From contig CAVOZC010000018.1 of assembly GCA_963700865.1 (NCBI GenBank), positions 1,488,001-1,552,000 of the forward strand: DNA of 64,000 bases, in the 5' to 3' direction. This DNA is from CAVOGJ01 sp963700865. GTDB lineage: Bacteria > Planctomycetota > Planctomycetia > Pirellulales > Pirellulaceae. The position numbers were made by a program, and so were the translations under genes. The number at the start of each line of letters is the position of its first letter. The first letter of the stretch is position 1. Positions 37,071-46,703 of the stretch are shown piece after piece. Under the pieces are notes generated by a model. That model made no database searches. It was not told where the DNA came from and worked only from the letters and a program-made list of their open reading frames with translations.

Positions 37071-37797
37071 GTCGCTCGGACGGTCGGCATGCCGACCAGT
37101 TGCGTCCCCTTTCGATCGAGCGGAATTACCTGGCGCGCCGTGCCTGGACGCGTGCTCATTTGCGCGGGTGAAACCACGGTGCTGTGCACCGCCAGTGTCG
37201 AACCGCAGGTGCCACCCTGGTTGGCCGGCAAGGGAAAGGGCTGGATCACCGCCGAATATTCGATGTTGCCGGGCAGCACCAATCCCCGCAAGCGTCGAGA
37301 TCTGCGCGCACGTGGATGGAAGAACCACCGAAATCCAACGCTTGATCGGCCGTAGTCTCCGTGCTGTCGCCGACCTGGAGGCACTCGGCGAACAGATGAT
37401 TACGGTGGATTGCGATGTGCTGCATGCCGATGGAGGCACCCGTACCGCCAGTATCACCGGCGCTTTCGTAGCGCTGGTGGACGCGTTGCGGACGGTCGAA
37501 TTGCCCGACCCGAGCCGATTTCCGCTGCGCGATAGCGTGGCCGCTGTCAGCGTGGGTATCTGCGACCGCCGTCCCGTCCTCGACCTGCCTTACACGGAAG
37601 ATGTTTCCGCCCAGGTCGATATGAATGTGGTCATGACGGGTTCCGGGCACTATGTGGAATTGCAAGGCACCGGTGAAGAGGCCACGTTTTCGGACGAGGA
37701 ACTGGTGCGCCTGTTAGGTCTGGCGCGAGCGGGCATCCAGCAACTGACCACGGCTCAGCAGCAGGCACTGGGCGGAGACTGGCCTTTCGCTTCGTAG
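37067..37797 (+). CDS. rph: Ribonuclease PH, two frame changes
   Basis: Trims tRNA 3' ends phosphorolytically. Total span is about 243 codons, normal for RNase PH. The N-terminus reads SRSDGRHADQLRPLSIERNY; after one extra base near 37130 it continues VLICAGETTVLCTASVEPQVPPWL and GWITAEYSMLPGSTNPR; after another near 37310 it reads VDGRTTEIQRLIGRSLRAVADL, then DCDVLHADGGTRTASITGAFVAL and LDLPYTEDVSAQVDMNVVM. All core motifs (GWITAEYSMLPG, RGRT-like, DADGGTRTA) are present. The start overlaps the argF stop as ATGA, so the two are probably translated from one message. Confidence 0.87.
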
Positions 37798-37814
37798 CGG
37801 CGGGCAGATATGCC

Positions 37815-39128
37815 TCAGCTCCAAACCTCGGCGACGGCCGTACCTCCGTCCACGATCTTGAGTGGACGTCCCGCATTGCCGATGTTTTCGTGAGCGGGAT
37901 CGATCGCCAGCAGGTGGCAAAAAGTCTGAAAGAGGTCCTGCACGGTGACGGGGCGCTTGATCACCTCATTGCCGGAGCGATCGACTTCCCCAATGACCTG
38001 CCCCCCTCGCACGCCTCCGCCAGCCAGGGCCACGCTGAAGGCGTTCGGGAAATGATCGCGTCCCCCGCGAGCATTGATCCGCGGAGTCCGACCGAATTCG
38101 CCCATCCAGATCACCAACGTCTTGTCGAGCATCCCCCGTGATTTCAGATCGGCCAGCAGCGTGGCGTACGGTTGATCCATCTGCTGACACAGACGTGTGG
38201 TTTCGCTGAAATTGTCTCGGTGGGTGTCCCAGTTGCCCAACTCAACTTCCACAAAGGTCACTCCCGCCTCGACCAAGCGCCGCGCGAGCAGGCAGCCCTG
38301 GGCAAACTCACCCTCGCCATACGCTTCTCGCAGCGAGGTTGGCTCGGCCTCAATGTCAAAGGCCTGCATGTCCGAACTGAGCATCATCGACGCGGCTTCT
38401 TGATACAGTTTCGTGTGATCCGTCGCTTCCTGCCGTGCTCCGGCCCGCCGATACTGCCGATCCATCCGTTCCACCATTTCCAACCGACGTTGGAAGCGAT
38501 CGACCGCGGTGGTGGGTGTCGTATTCTCCGGGGGACGAGACGGATCGCGCATCACAAACGGTGCGTACTCGACGCCCAACAGCCCGGCCCCAGGCCCTGC
38601 CAGATTGGCTCGGCCTCCAATGCGCACAAAACTCGGCAATTGCTGAGCGACATCTCCCAGTCGTTCCGCGGTAATCGCTCCGAAGGACGGATGCCTCACG
38701 CTGGGATTGGGTAGATATCCGGTCTGCATCAGGAAGGTCGCGCGGGGATGACTTCCTTCCTTGCTGGTCATCGATCGAATCAGGCAGATGTCATCCATGG
38801 CTTTGGCTGTACGCGGCAGGGTATGGGCGATCCGGATGCCAGCGACGTTTGTGGCGATCGAGCTTGTTTCGCCCGCGTTCGCATGTCGATCAAGCGGTGC
38901 GAAGGTTTCGAATTGACTCGGGCCGCCCCGCATCCAGAGCAGAATGCAATGTTTTCCCTGCTGGCGAAGTTGAGGCGCTTGGGCCAGCAACCAGTCATTC
39001 CAGGTCAGCCCGCCCGCGGCGACCGCCAGGGGCGGCAGCCAGCGGAGAAAGTCGCGCCGTCGCCAGCCGCCGTCGCTTCTCCGAGTGGCCTGTGTCTGAC
39101 GGATCAGTTCCAGTGACAAGTCAATCAT
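37815..39128 (-). CDS. DUF1501 (sulfatase-like) protein with twin-arginine signal
   Basis: About 437 residues. The twin-arginine signal GGWRRRDFLRWLPPLAVAAGG is at residues 20-40, then QGKHCILLWMRGGPSQFETF, ICLIRSMTSKEGSHPRA, and near the end VIWMGEFGRTPRINARGGRDHFPNAF, the conserved DUF1501 core (GEFGRTP and GRDH) related to alkaline-phosphatase/sulfatase folds. It should fold in the cytoplasm and be exported by Tat. The substrate is unknown. It lies 70 bases downstream of a DUF1549/DUF1553 gene on the same strand, the standard planctomycete pair, so the two probably act together. It is convergent with rph. Confidence 0.92.
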   Translation of the reverse strand: MIDLSLELIRQTQATRRSDGGWRRRDFLRWLPPLAVAAGGLTWNDWLLAQAPQLRQQGKHCILLWMRGGPSQFETFAPLDRHANAGETSSIATNVAGIRIAHTLPRTAKAMDDICLIRSMTSKEGSHPRATFLMQTGYLPNPSVRHPSFGAITAERLGDVAQQLPSFVRIGGRANLAGPGAGLLGVEYAPFVMRDPSRPPENTTPTTAVDRFQRRLEMVERMDRQYRRAGARQEATDHTKLYQEAASMMLSSDMQAFDIEAEPTSLREAYGEGEFAQGCLLARRLVEAGVTFVEVELGNWDTHRDNFSETTRLCQQMDQPYATLLADLKSRGMLDKTLVIWMGEFGRTPRINARGGRDHFPNAFSVALAGGGVRGGQVIGEVDRSGNEVIKRPVTVQDLFQTFCHLLAIDPAHENIGNAGRPLKIVDGGTAVAEVWS

Positions 39129-39198
39129 GATGAAGCCTGCGTGGGGTGTCGCGGTGTGCCTTGCGTGTCTGCCGGGATCGTGCGCTGCTTGCGCGTTG

Positions 39199-40938
39199 TC
39201 AACTGCGATGGAGGAATTCCGCGCTATTTACCAGCGACCAGAGAAGATCCTCCTTCCCCTCCCGCCGCGAGGCTGCGTCCTGCAGGTAGTTGAGGGCCAT
39301 CTGCCGCTCGCCGCGGGTCGCCGGCCGTGACAGGCAGCGGAGGTACAGCTCTTGAATCCACTCGCCGTCGTTGGCGGTCGCGGGGAGACGTTCGTCCCGA
39401 CCGCTCAAGCGTCGACCGCTCATCAAGCGGGCGAGGATCGGTGAATTCATCAGCTGCAGGGCCTGGGGCACCGAGCCATTCACTTCCGTCACTGGCGTGC
39501 TGGGATCAAAACCAAAGTTCCGCTCAAAGTAGTCGCGCGGTCCCCTGCCCCGGTTGGCATTGGCGGCCCCGGCCAGCGCCGTGTCGGGCAGCTCCAGGGC
39601 CTGCCTGAGGGCGTTGAAAAGCTGGTCACCCCGCAGTCGTTTGGGATGATTGGCCGTGTAATCGGGAACCGCCCCGTCCACGCGAGAAACCGCTTTCCGC
39701 CCGTATGCCTCGGTCAACAGGATCGTCTCCACGAGCCACTTCACGTCATATTCGCTGGCGACAAAGCACTCGGCCAGATAGTCGAGCGTTCGCGGCGCGT
39801 AACAGTGACGGTCAGGCCCAATATCGTCGATGGCATCATAGAATCCCTCGCCGACCAGCTCTGTCCAGAGGCGTTGCACGAGTGCGCGGGAAAACCACGG
39901 GTTCTCAGGCGACGTAAACAACTCGGCGAGCCGCATGCGGCGCTCGTCATCACTGACGCCGATCGGCAGGCGATCGCCGGTCACAAAAAACGTGGGCTGC
40001 ATCAACGTACCCTCGGCCGCCGGATCTTCGAGGTCGGGCATGTGGTGCTCCAAGGTGCCTCGGAAGCGGTTCGCTGGCTGGTTGCGACGGCGATTGGGGA
40101 TGTCGGTCGCATAAACGACAAACGAACGGTTGTCGCCCAGCGTCGGTCGGACAGCAACACGAGGGAAGAAAGCCGCCAGCTGGTGAAACTGTTCGCGCTC
40201 CCAGCGATCAAACGGATGGTCGTGGCATTGGGCACATTGAATCTGCACGCCGAGCAATACGCGGGACAATTCGGCCACGGTTTCCTCGGGACGTCCCATT
40301 TGGGCCATGATCAGCCCCGTGCGGCCATCGGTGCGGACGTCGCCCCCAGCGGTAATCAAGTCGCGTGCGACTTCATCCCACGGCTTGTTCGCGTTCAGGC
40401 TGTCGGCGAGATAGTCATGGAAGGAGGCGCGTCCGATCAGTGCCCGCTCGTCGACCCGCCGATAAAGTACGACATCGCGAAAATAGCGGCCCCAATTGTC
40501 GCCAAACCACTCGTCTCGCAGCAAGTGCTCGATCAGTTGCTGGCGTTTCGCGGGTGACTTGTCCGAGATATAGCTGCGGATCTCACGTACCGTGGGGGGA
40601 TTGCCGATCACGTCGAATGTCGCCCGCCGCAGAAACACGTAGTCATCGGCCTGGGCGAACGGTCGGGGCCCGTCGGGCGGCTGCCAGACTTCTTCCGCGA
40701 TCAGGGCGTCTACCTGCCGCGCGGCTTCCGTCGGCGAGGGCGACCCGCGAAAGCGGTAGGGCACGCGGGCCGTCAGGTCGCCCTGGGCGAAGACATCGGG
40801 TAGAGGTAGAGACACGCCGCTGCATAGCAATACCCAGCACAGGAGGCCGAAGGGGCAGGCGTGGCGGGGGATCGGTAGGGACATCCGTCGGGTTGGTCCA
40901 ACAAGGGGCAGGGGAACGGCAACGAAAGGATACTTCAT
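39199..40938 (-). CDS. DUF1549 (PSCyt2) / DUF1553 (PSD1) exported protein
   Basis: About 579 residues. After a signal region comes DUF1549: LRRATFDVIGNPPT (usually L.RR.yLDl.GlpPt), ERLLRDEWFG-like HLLRDEWFGDNWGRYF, and VQIQCAQCHDHPFDRW, a cytochrome-like CxxCH. DUF1553 follows from about 330: NPWFSRALVQRLWTELVGEG, and DVKWLVETILLTEAYG to LFNALRQALELPD. The CQCHDHP motif could bind haem or metal. It is upstream of the DUF1501 gene and probably cotranscribed. The ATG at 40938 is used; ATG 40884 is also possible and no ribosome binding site decides. Confidence 0.92.
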   Translation of the reverse strand: MKYPFVAVPLPLVGPTRRMSLPIPRHACPFGLLCWVLLCSGVSLPLPDVFAQGDLTARVPYRFRGSPSPTEAARQVDALIAEEVWQPPDGPRPFAQADDYVFLRRATFDVIGNPPTVREIRSYISDKSPAKRQQLIEHLLRDEWFGDNWGRYFRDVVLYRRVDERALIGRASFHDYLADSLNANKPWDEVARDLITAGGDVRTDGRTGLIMAQMGRPEETVAELSRVLLGVQIQCAQCHDHPFDRWEREQFHQLAAFFPRVAVRPTLGDNRSFVVYATDIPNRRRNQPANRFRGTLEHHMPDLEDPAAEGTLMQPTFFVTGDRLPIGVSDDERRMRLAELFTSPENPWFSRALVQRLWTELVGEGFYDAIDDIGPDRHCYAPRTLDYLAECFVASEYDVKWLVETILLTEAYGRKAVSRVDGAVPDYTANHPKRLRGDQLFNALRQALELPDTALAGAANANRGRGPRDYFERNFGFDPSTPVTEVNGSVPQALQLMNSPILARLMSGRRLSGRDERLPATANDGEWIQELYLRCLSRPATRGERQMALNYLQDAASRREGKEDLLWSLVNSAEFLHRS

Positions 40939-41059
40939 GAAATTACGCGTGGTGCGAGTGTGATGGGGCCTTGGACTTTCCTCTCAAACCCCGTACCCGT
41001 GCGGAAGTTTCGCCAGCGGGAGTTGCACGTTCGATGGCCGAGCGGGAGATAGCTACGTC

Positions 41060-44000
41060 TCAATCCGCCCGATTTCCGGCAATGTCGAGCAGCATATAGC
41101 CGGCCCAGAAAAAGGGATGGGCCGCCGAGAGGGGGGCGGCGCCCTTGGTCGGCGAGACGCGGGGTTCGGCCTTGGGGTCCAGCTCGGTTTCACGGAGGAT
41201 CTGCAGACTCCGCTGCCAGGCCTCGGCAGGGGTAGCCTGGGGTTCTTCCTGCAGGAACTCGCGAATCAGATCAAAGCAGGCCTGTCCTCCCGTCCGCCAT
41301 CGTGAAATCAGCACCGTTTCAGCCCCGGTCGCCATGAGCGTGGTGGCCGCTAGAAAGACCTCATCTCCGGTCCCTGATTTTCTCAGCCCCGATTCGGTCG
41401 CCGTGTGAAAGCCCGGTAACAGCACTTGTTGGGGCCCTCCCCAGGGAAAGGCCAGCCACCGCCCGAGCGTGCTGCCCGGCCGGCCCTCGTCGACTCGACC
41501 GGGGGACCAACTCAGGCCCCCCGCGCGGGTGTCGTCGATATCATCAAGGACCAGCAGCCGGTCCCAGGTCGTGCGTAAAAGGCCGGTATCGGCACCCAGG
41601 CGAGCGGGAAGCACCTCCAGTCCCGTCACAATTTCCTGCATGTCTCGGGCTTGCTCTTGTGCCACTTCCGAGTCGTCTTTGGGGAACAGCTTGCCGAGTA
41701 CGACGGCGGTGCGCGGCTGTCGCTTCCGCGCGGCGGGCGGCTGACAAATCATCCCGGCGGTGGGCAAGTAACGAAGACGAATCTTCGAGATGAGTGGCTC
41801 ATAAGGTTCTCCCGCCTCGTTCGCGGGCAAGGCTTCGAAGGGCAAGTACCAGAGTAGTCCGTCGGGAATGATCAGTAGCTCTTCATGGTTGTTCCAGAAT
41901 CCTGTTTGGCCGCGGTCGATCAGTCCGCGGAAGACGCCGTCGGCCAAAGCCTGCCAGCTCTCATCCTGAAGTTGGTCGATCGAAACGACGGCATTCTCAC
42001 TCGTCAAACCAAAGGCCTTCAGCAGGCGGGCAAAGTCACGTCGCAGTTGAGCCGGTTTGGCAACCTGCCAGGTTGCGTAGCTGTCGCCCGAGAGCATGAA
42101 GGCGTACAAACCTTGCGCGGTGTTAACATAGACGAGTGCCAGCTGTCCGTCGCGCAAGTGCTCTTGGATTTCATTCGTGGAATGGAAGGGCGGAAAAACG
42201 AGCGGGCAATACTCGCGACGAAGCGCGATTTCCCCGAAAAGCGCCTCTTGTTTCGCGGCGATCTCCTCCAGCTGGGCAGCGAGGCTCTTCTGCTGGGCAA
42301 GCTGGTCTTCGTCAGCGAGGGCGATCGGTAGCTGGATCAGTTCTTGTCGCAGCCGATCCGACTGGCTCGCCAGCTCACGCGCTGTCGGATAGCGGGTGAA
42401 CAGATCGTTCCGCAATTCGATTTCGGCCGCCGTCAGCGTTGCCTCGTCGGCCGAGGTGAGTCGCCGAAACGCGAGGAGTCGTCCGCCGAGCGGCAATTGG
42501 CTGAAGAACCGCTGCCGCCGCATGCGGTCCGCAACTTCCAACGCCCGCTCGGTCTCGCCCCGCTCCATCACGATTTGAAACCACTGCTCATATGCTGGAC
42601 GATTCGGGGAAAGCATGTAGCACATGGTGTCGAGCGGCCGCATGTTCCAGTCGCCGCGGGAGGGGTCACGGAGCAGACGCTCAAGCAGCGCGCCGGCGGC
42701 GCGGGCTGTCAACGCGCCGGTGCGAGCACGAAATAAGGCATCCGTCATGCCGATCTGGAAGAGCCAGGGCGAGACTGCCTGCTGCCGATTGATCGCGCGT
42801 TCCAGGGCGCTACCGGCCGCGGACAGCTTGCCAAGCTGGTAATTCACATGCGCAGAGACGAAATCGTGGCGAGCCAGCATCGGAGCCGCCAGCGTCGCCC
42901 GGCGATCGAGCGACCGAGAGGCTTGGACCAATAGTTTGCCCGCCGCGGCGGATTTGCCGAAGGTCGTAAGTTGTTCGGCGCTGAGCGTGCACAACGTGGC
43001 ATGCAAATGTCTCCATCGGGCTTGCTGGGCCCAGGCCATCACGGGAGCCAGCGTGGCCAGTTCCGCCTGGGGCTTGAGGGCCAGATGGACATCGCAGGCG
43101 TATTGCATCGCGTCTTCGACCAATTCGGGCTGCTCAAATACGGCTGCCGCGACCGAGGCGTCGATGAAAAGTTTGCCTGCCTCCGGCAGACGATCCTGCT
43201 CCATGGCCATTTGTCCTAGGCCAAATAGTGCCATGGGCGTTAAGGGATGGTCCCACTGACCGGCCAGGACGACCGCTGCCCGCAGGGACGTTTCGGCTTC
43301 AGCGAAGTTACCGGCCGCTGCCAAGGCATAGCCTCGTTGGATGTTGATCCAGGCTTGCGACCAGTGATTTGGCTCGGTCAACCGTAAATCGTACGTGGCC
43401 ACTAGTTCGTTGGTGAGCGGATCGAATTCACAGACGGGCCCCATCAGCTCATACCGTCGCCGCATCGCCAGCGTCGTACAACGAACGACTTCATGCACAT
43501 TGATCGACTGATACTCGGCAGGGGCAAGTACCCCGCCCCGCTGCAGCACGGCATCGTTATTGAGGTTGCCCACCAGGATGCGAAAGCGGTCGGGAATCTG
43601 GCCAATCTGAGCGGGGCGAGTTCCCGCAGCCCACGTGACGGGCGGTCGAATCGGACGCGTGTAGGGACGGATCGCCGCTGGCCATTCGATCCGCATCATC
43701 CAATCGGATTGCAGTCGGAAAAGCTTCAGGGCCGCGTTGTAATGTTCGAGGCGCTGATTTCACGTTGCCTAAGCGGTAGTGGCATTCGCCCATCATCGTG
43801 CGGTAACAGATGGTGTCGATCCACGCCCCTTCGCTCGATCGCAGACCCCCGCGACCGGCCGCCTGGAAGGCTTCGAGTGCCCGCTGAAAATCTCCGTCGT
43901 GGAAAGGCGTAAAGGCCGCGTAATAACTGAGATTCGGGTAGGAACCCGTCGTCCGCACGGCCTGTGCCGGTAGCACATCGGCGGTCAGGCCGACCAGCAG

Positions 44001-44063
44001 GGGGAAAAGGACGAGGATGAAACGGCCGCAGCATGAACGGGTACGGAATGAACGGCTTGGCAT
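41060..44063 (-). CDS. Exported TPR protein with C-terminal CHAT-like domain; one frame change
   Basis: About 1000 residues. A signal peptide (FILVLFPLLVGLTADVLPAQA) precedes TPR-like helices (YYAAFTPFHDGDFQRALEAF, then RGYALAAAGNFAEAETSLRAAV), interrupted near 43755 by one frame change between ECHYRLGNVKSA and EHYNAALKLFRLQS. Helical repeats continue to about residue 620; then LVYVNTAQGLYAFMLSG, LIIPDGLLWYLPFEALP and EVFLAATTLMATGAETVLISRW mark a CHAT (caspase-like) fold. The usual His (HxxTHG) and Cys (SACET) positions read LVLDDIDDT and PGFHTATES, so it looks protease-dead. ATG 44063 is the start of the signal peptide. Confidence 0.82.
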
Positions 44064-44403
44064 GAGTCGTCTCGCTGGCGCGGTTAGCGTGGCAAGCAGG
44101 GCTCGCCCAGATCTGGCAGCCCCTATCCTACCGCGCCACGATTTTTTGTCGCCTTCGGTACTCGGCTGCTTGCTGGATCGGACTATCCACGCCGAGATTT
44201 GCTGGCATGCAGCTGCGGGCGTGGCGACGGGCGTCTCTCCGCGGTCGAACGTTTTTCTCATGGGAATCGTCAAATCAGGTGAAGCCGGGAAAGGTTTGAG
44301 GCCGATAGGGATTTTAGCGATTTTTCTGGCAAACATGGCGCGGTTCCCGCGGCCCGCGTATGCCCCCTGGCGGAACATGGCTGGCACTGAGGAGAAGACG
44401 AGG

Positions 44404-44637
44404 ATGCGACGATTACCCCGAACCTTGCGGCAGCTGATCTTGGCGGGTCTCTTCTCGGTCAGTCTTCTCAGCATGACGGGTTGTCAGACCGATGTGGGAG
44501 GACAGACTCTGCCCAGCCCGTATTACATGTATGACGATGTGCAGTATTTTCCGCCTGGTCCGGAATTCAAACTGGCCCGTGAGGCAGCGGCGATGAAGGC
44601 CTACAGCGATGATGCGTCGGTCGATTTCACGGAATAG
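44404..44637 (+). CDS. Small lipoprotein, function unknown
   Basis: About 77 residues. A signal of about 28 residues (RRLPRTLRQLILAGLFSVS) ends in the lipobox LSMTGC, predicting a lipid-anchored protein whose mature part is only 50 residues: Tyr/Pro-rich (LPSPYYMYDDVQYFPPGPEF) then a charged helix (KLAREAAAMKAYSDD). It is too small for a known fold. Its stop overlaps the 3' end of the convergent kinase gene by 11 bases (44627-44637). A GGAG lies about nine bases before the ATG. Confidence 0.7.
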   Translation: MRRLPRTLRQLILAGLFSVSLLSMTGCQTDVGGQTLPSPYYMYDDVQYFPPGPEFKLAREAAAMKAYSDDASVDFTE

Positions 44638-46414
44638 TCGGGGTTTCGTGCTCGGCCGATGATAGCAACTCGCGGGCCTGTTCCACGACCTCGTTGGCCC
44701 AGGGTTTATCGCCGTAGAGCCGAATGATGCCCGCCAGAATTCCCCGCGCCTCTTGCGGATTTTCCCCCAGGCGGCTGGTCGCGTAGGCAAGGCGACTTTG
44801 GAGGGCGCCAATATAGGTGATCGCATTCCGCTCGATCCGCGTATTCAACCGTCGCAGGTTTCGTTCGGCGAGCCGAATACACTGCTTTTCCCGCTCGGTC
44901 GCATCGGGGTCGGTCGAAAACACGACAATGATGTCATTCAGATCGCGGGCAGCAATGACGGGATTCAGCGACTCTTTGCGAATCGCGTCAATCAGGGCTT
45001 GCTCGATCGGCGCCAGGAACCGGGCGCGTTCCGCAAGCGGGAGGTCACTTCCAATTGTCGCTCCAGCCGCTCCAACTCGATCTCCTCGTCAATTTCCTTC
45101 ACCTGCGCGGTTCGCGGTTCGTCAGGGAATCTGCGGATAAACTCTTTCACCACGGCGTCGCGGCGCAATAAGGCCTCATCGCCTTCTTCCGCCGCCGCCA
45201 CAATTTGAGAGAAGAGCTTGTCCGCCGTCGGTGGTTGCCGCAACTGCCAAATGAGCAGGCCGATGAGCACCAGAAATGTCACGAGGAGAGCGATCTTGCC
45301 CAGCCGGACCCACGCCGGTTCGTCCCAGCCAGCGAGGGAGGGGCTGGCCTTGTCTCGCCGTTGCGGATCGACGGTGGTAAAGCGAGTCGAGATGGATGAC
45401 TTTTCGCCGGGCGATCGCTGCCGGGTCGGTTTGACGGCCGCCAGGTTTTCCTGACGTTGCTTCCGCGCCGCCTCCTCCTCGATGACGGTTTCCAGCTCAG
45501 CGAATTCCGCTTCGCTCAATTGGCGGGCAGCCCGATCATGCCCTCGTTCGGGTTCGAAATGGAGCACATTGCTCTCGTGGCTCGGCTCGCTCAGTGAGAG
45601 TGCGTGCCGAATCGCACTCAGTCGATTGGCTAAAGCCCGCGCCGTGGGGACGCGGTCTTCCGCCTCCTTTTGCAGCAATTTCTGGATCAAATGGTCGAGT
45701 TCTTCGGGCGTGTCGGCAGCCAGTCGGCGCACCGGGAGCGGCGTGTCGAAGCGGACTTTATGAATCACATCGGCCATCGAGCGGCCTTGAAAGGGTGGCC
45801 GTCCGGTGAGCAGACAATACAAGACACCACCCACGCTGTAGAGATCACTGCGTGAAGTCGCACCGATGCCTTCCGCTTGTTCCGGAGACATGTAATCAGC
45901 GGTCCCCAGCACACCACCGTCGACGGTGATCTGCGTGTTGCCAAAGAGTTTGGCAATGCCAAAGTCAGAAAGCTTGATCGATTCGTCCTTGGTCAGCAGC
46001 AAATTGGCCGGCTTGATGTCTCGGTGAATAATGCCATGATCATGCGCATGCTTGAGCGCACTGCAGAATCTCAATCCCGATCCGCGTGACTTCTCGCCAG
46101 TCGAATCGCCGGCCTTGCGACAATTCCTGCTGGAGACTCGATCCCTCGACGAGCTCCATGGCATAAAAGAGCGCACCGTGTTGTTCCCCGTAGCCGTAGA
46201 GTTGCACGATGTGCGGATGGCGGAGCTTCTCGAGCGATTTGATTTCCGCCTCGAACCGTTCGCGGAAGCCCGCATCGGCCGCGAAGGCGGGAGACAGGAC
46301 TTTCACGGCCGCCTTGGCGCCAGTATCGCGATGGATGCCCAGGTAGACGGTCCCCATCCCGCCACGGCCAATCGCTTCGTGCAAGTCATACGGTCCGAGG
46401 GGCTGATTTTCCAT
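44627..46414 (-). CDS. Ser/Thr protein kinase (PknB-like) with membrane helix; two frame changes
   Basis: About 595 residues. IGRGGMGTVYLG is the glycine loop (about 15-26), VKVL carries the ATP Lys (about 38), HRDIKPANLLL the catalytic loop, DFGIAKLF the metal loop, and GTADYMSPEQ the activation segment. A basic linker leads to one membrane helix (KIALLVTFLVLIGLLIW) and a helical C-terminal region outside the membrane (AERNLRRLNTRIERNAITY). Frame changes: near 46075 (IGIEIL to CSALKHAHDHGIIH) reading as one extra base, and near 45025 (LRNAP to FLAPIEQALIDAI) reading as a missing or two extra bases. Start ATG 46414. Targets are unknown. Confidence 0.88.
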
Positions 46415-46490
46415 GCGATCTTGCCGGGTTCCGAGTGATCCAGTTGCCGTCCTCCATTCTACGCAGAACAAGACCGCCTGGGGGGCCCTC

Positions 46491-46605
46491 CGGCGGGCCC
46501 GCCCCGTCAGGGGCCCAGGGTGGATGTCCGAGTATGGGGTGCGCCGCGCGGTCGGACGCGACGGCCCATTCCTGGGGGATCTTTCGGCGGGCCGGCCCCG
46601 TCAGG
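46491..46605. repeat. Pair of 22-bp direct repeats 93 bp apart
   Basis: CGGCGGGCCCGCCCCGTCAG(GG) at 46491-46512 recurs at 46584-46605 with one change, in the 210 bases between the kinase start and the YTV-gene terminator. No gene is seen there. Confidence 0.7.
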
Positions 46606-46623
46606 GCATGGCGGTGAAACATC

Positions 46624-46658
46624 ACAAAAAAAAGCCGGACTCGATGTCGAGTCCGGCT
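46624..46658 (-). terminator. Rho-independent terminator of the YTV protein gene
   Basis: On the minus strand a 12-base perfect stem (AGCCGGACTCGA / TCGAGTCCGGCT) with a two-base loop at 46633-46658 is followed by an unbroken run of eight or nine T (46625-46632). It lies 45 bases past the stop at 46704. Confidence 0.95.
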
Positions 46659-46703
46659 TGGGAAGTTATTCAGACGCATCGCCCGCAGGGATGCGGCTCA
46701 CGC

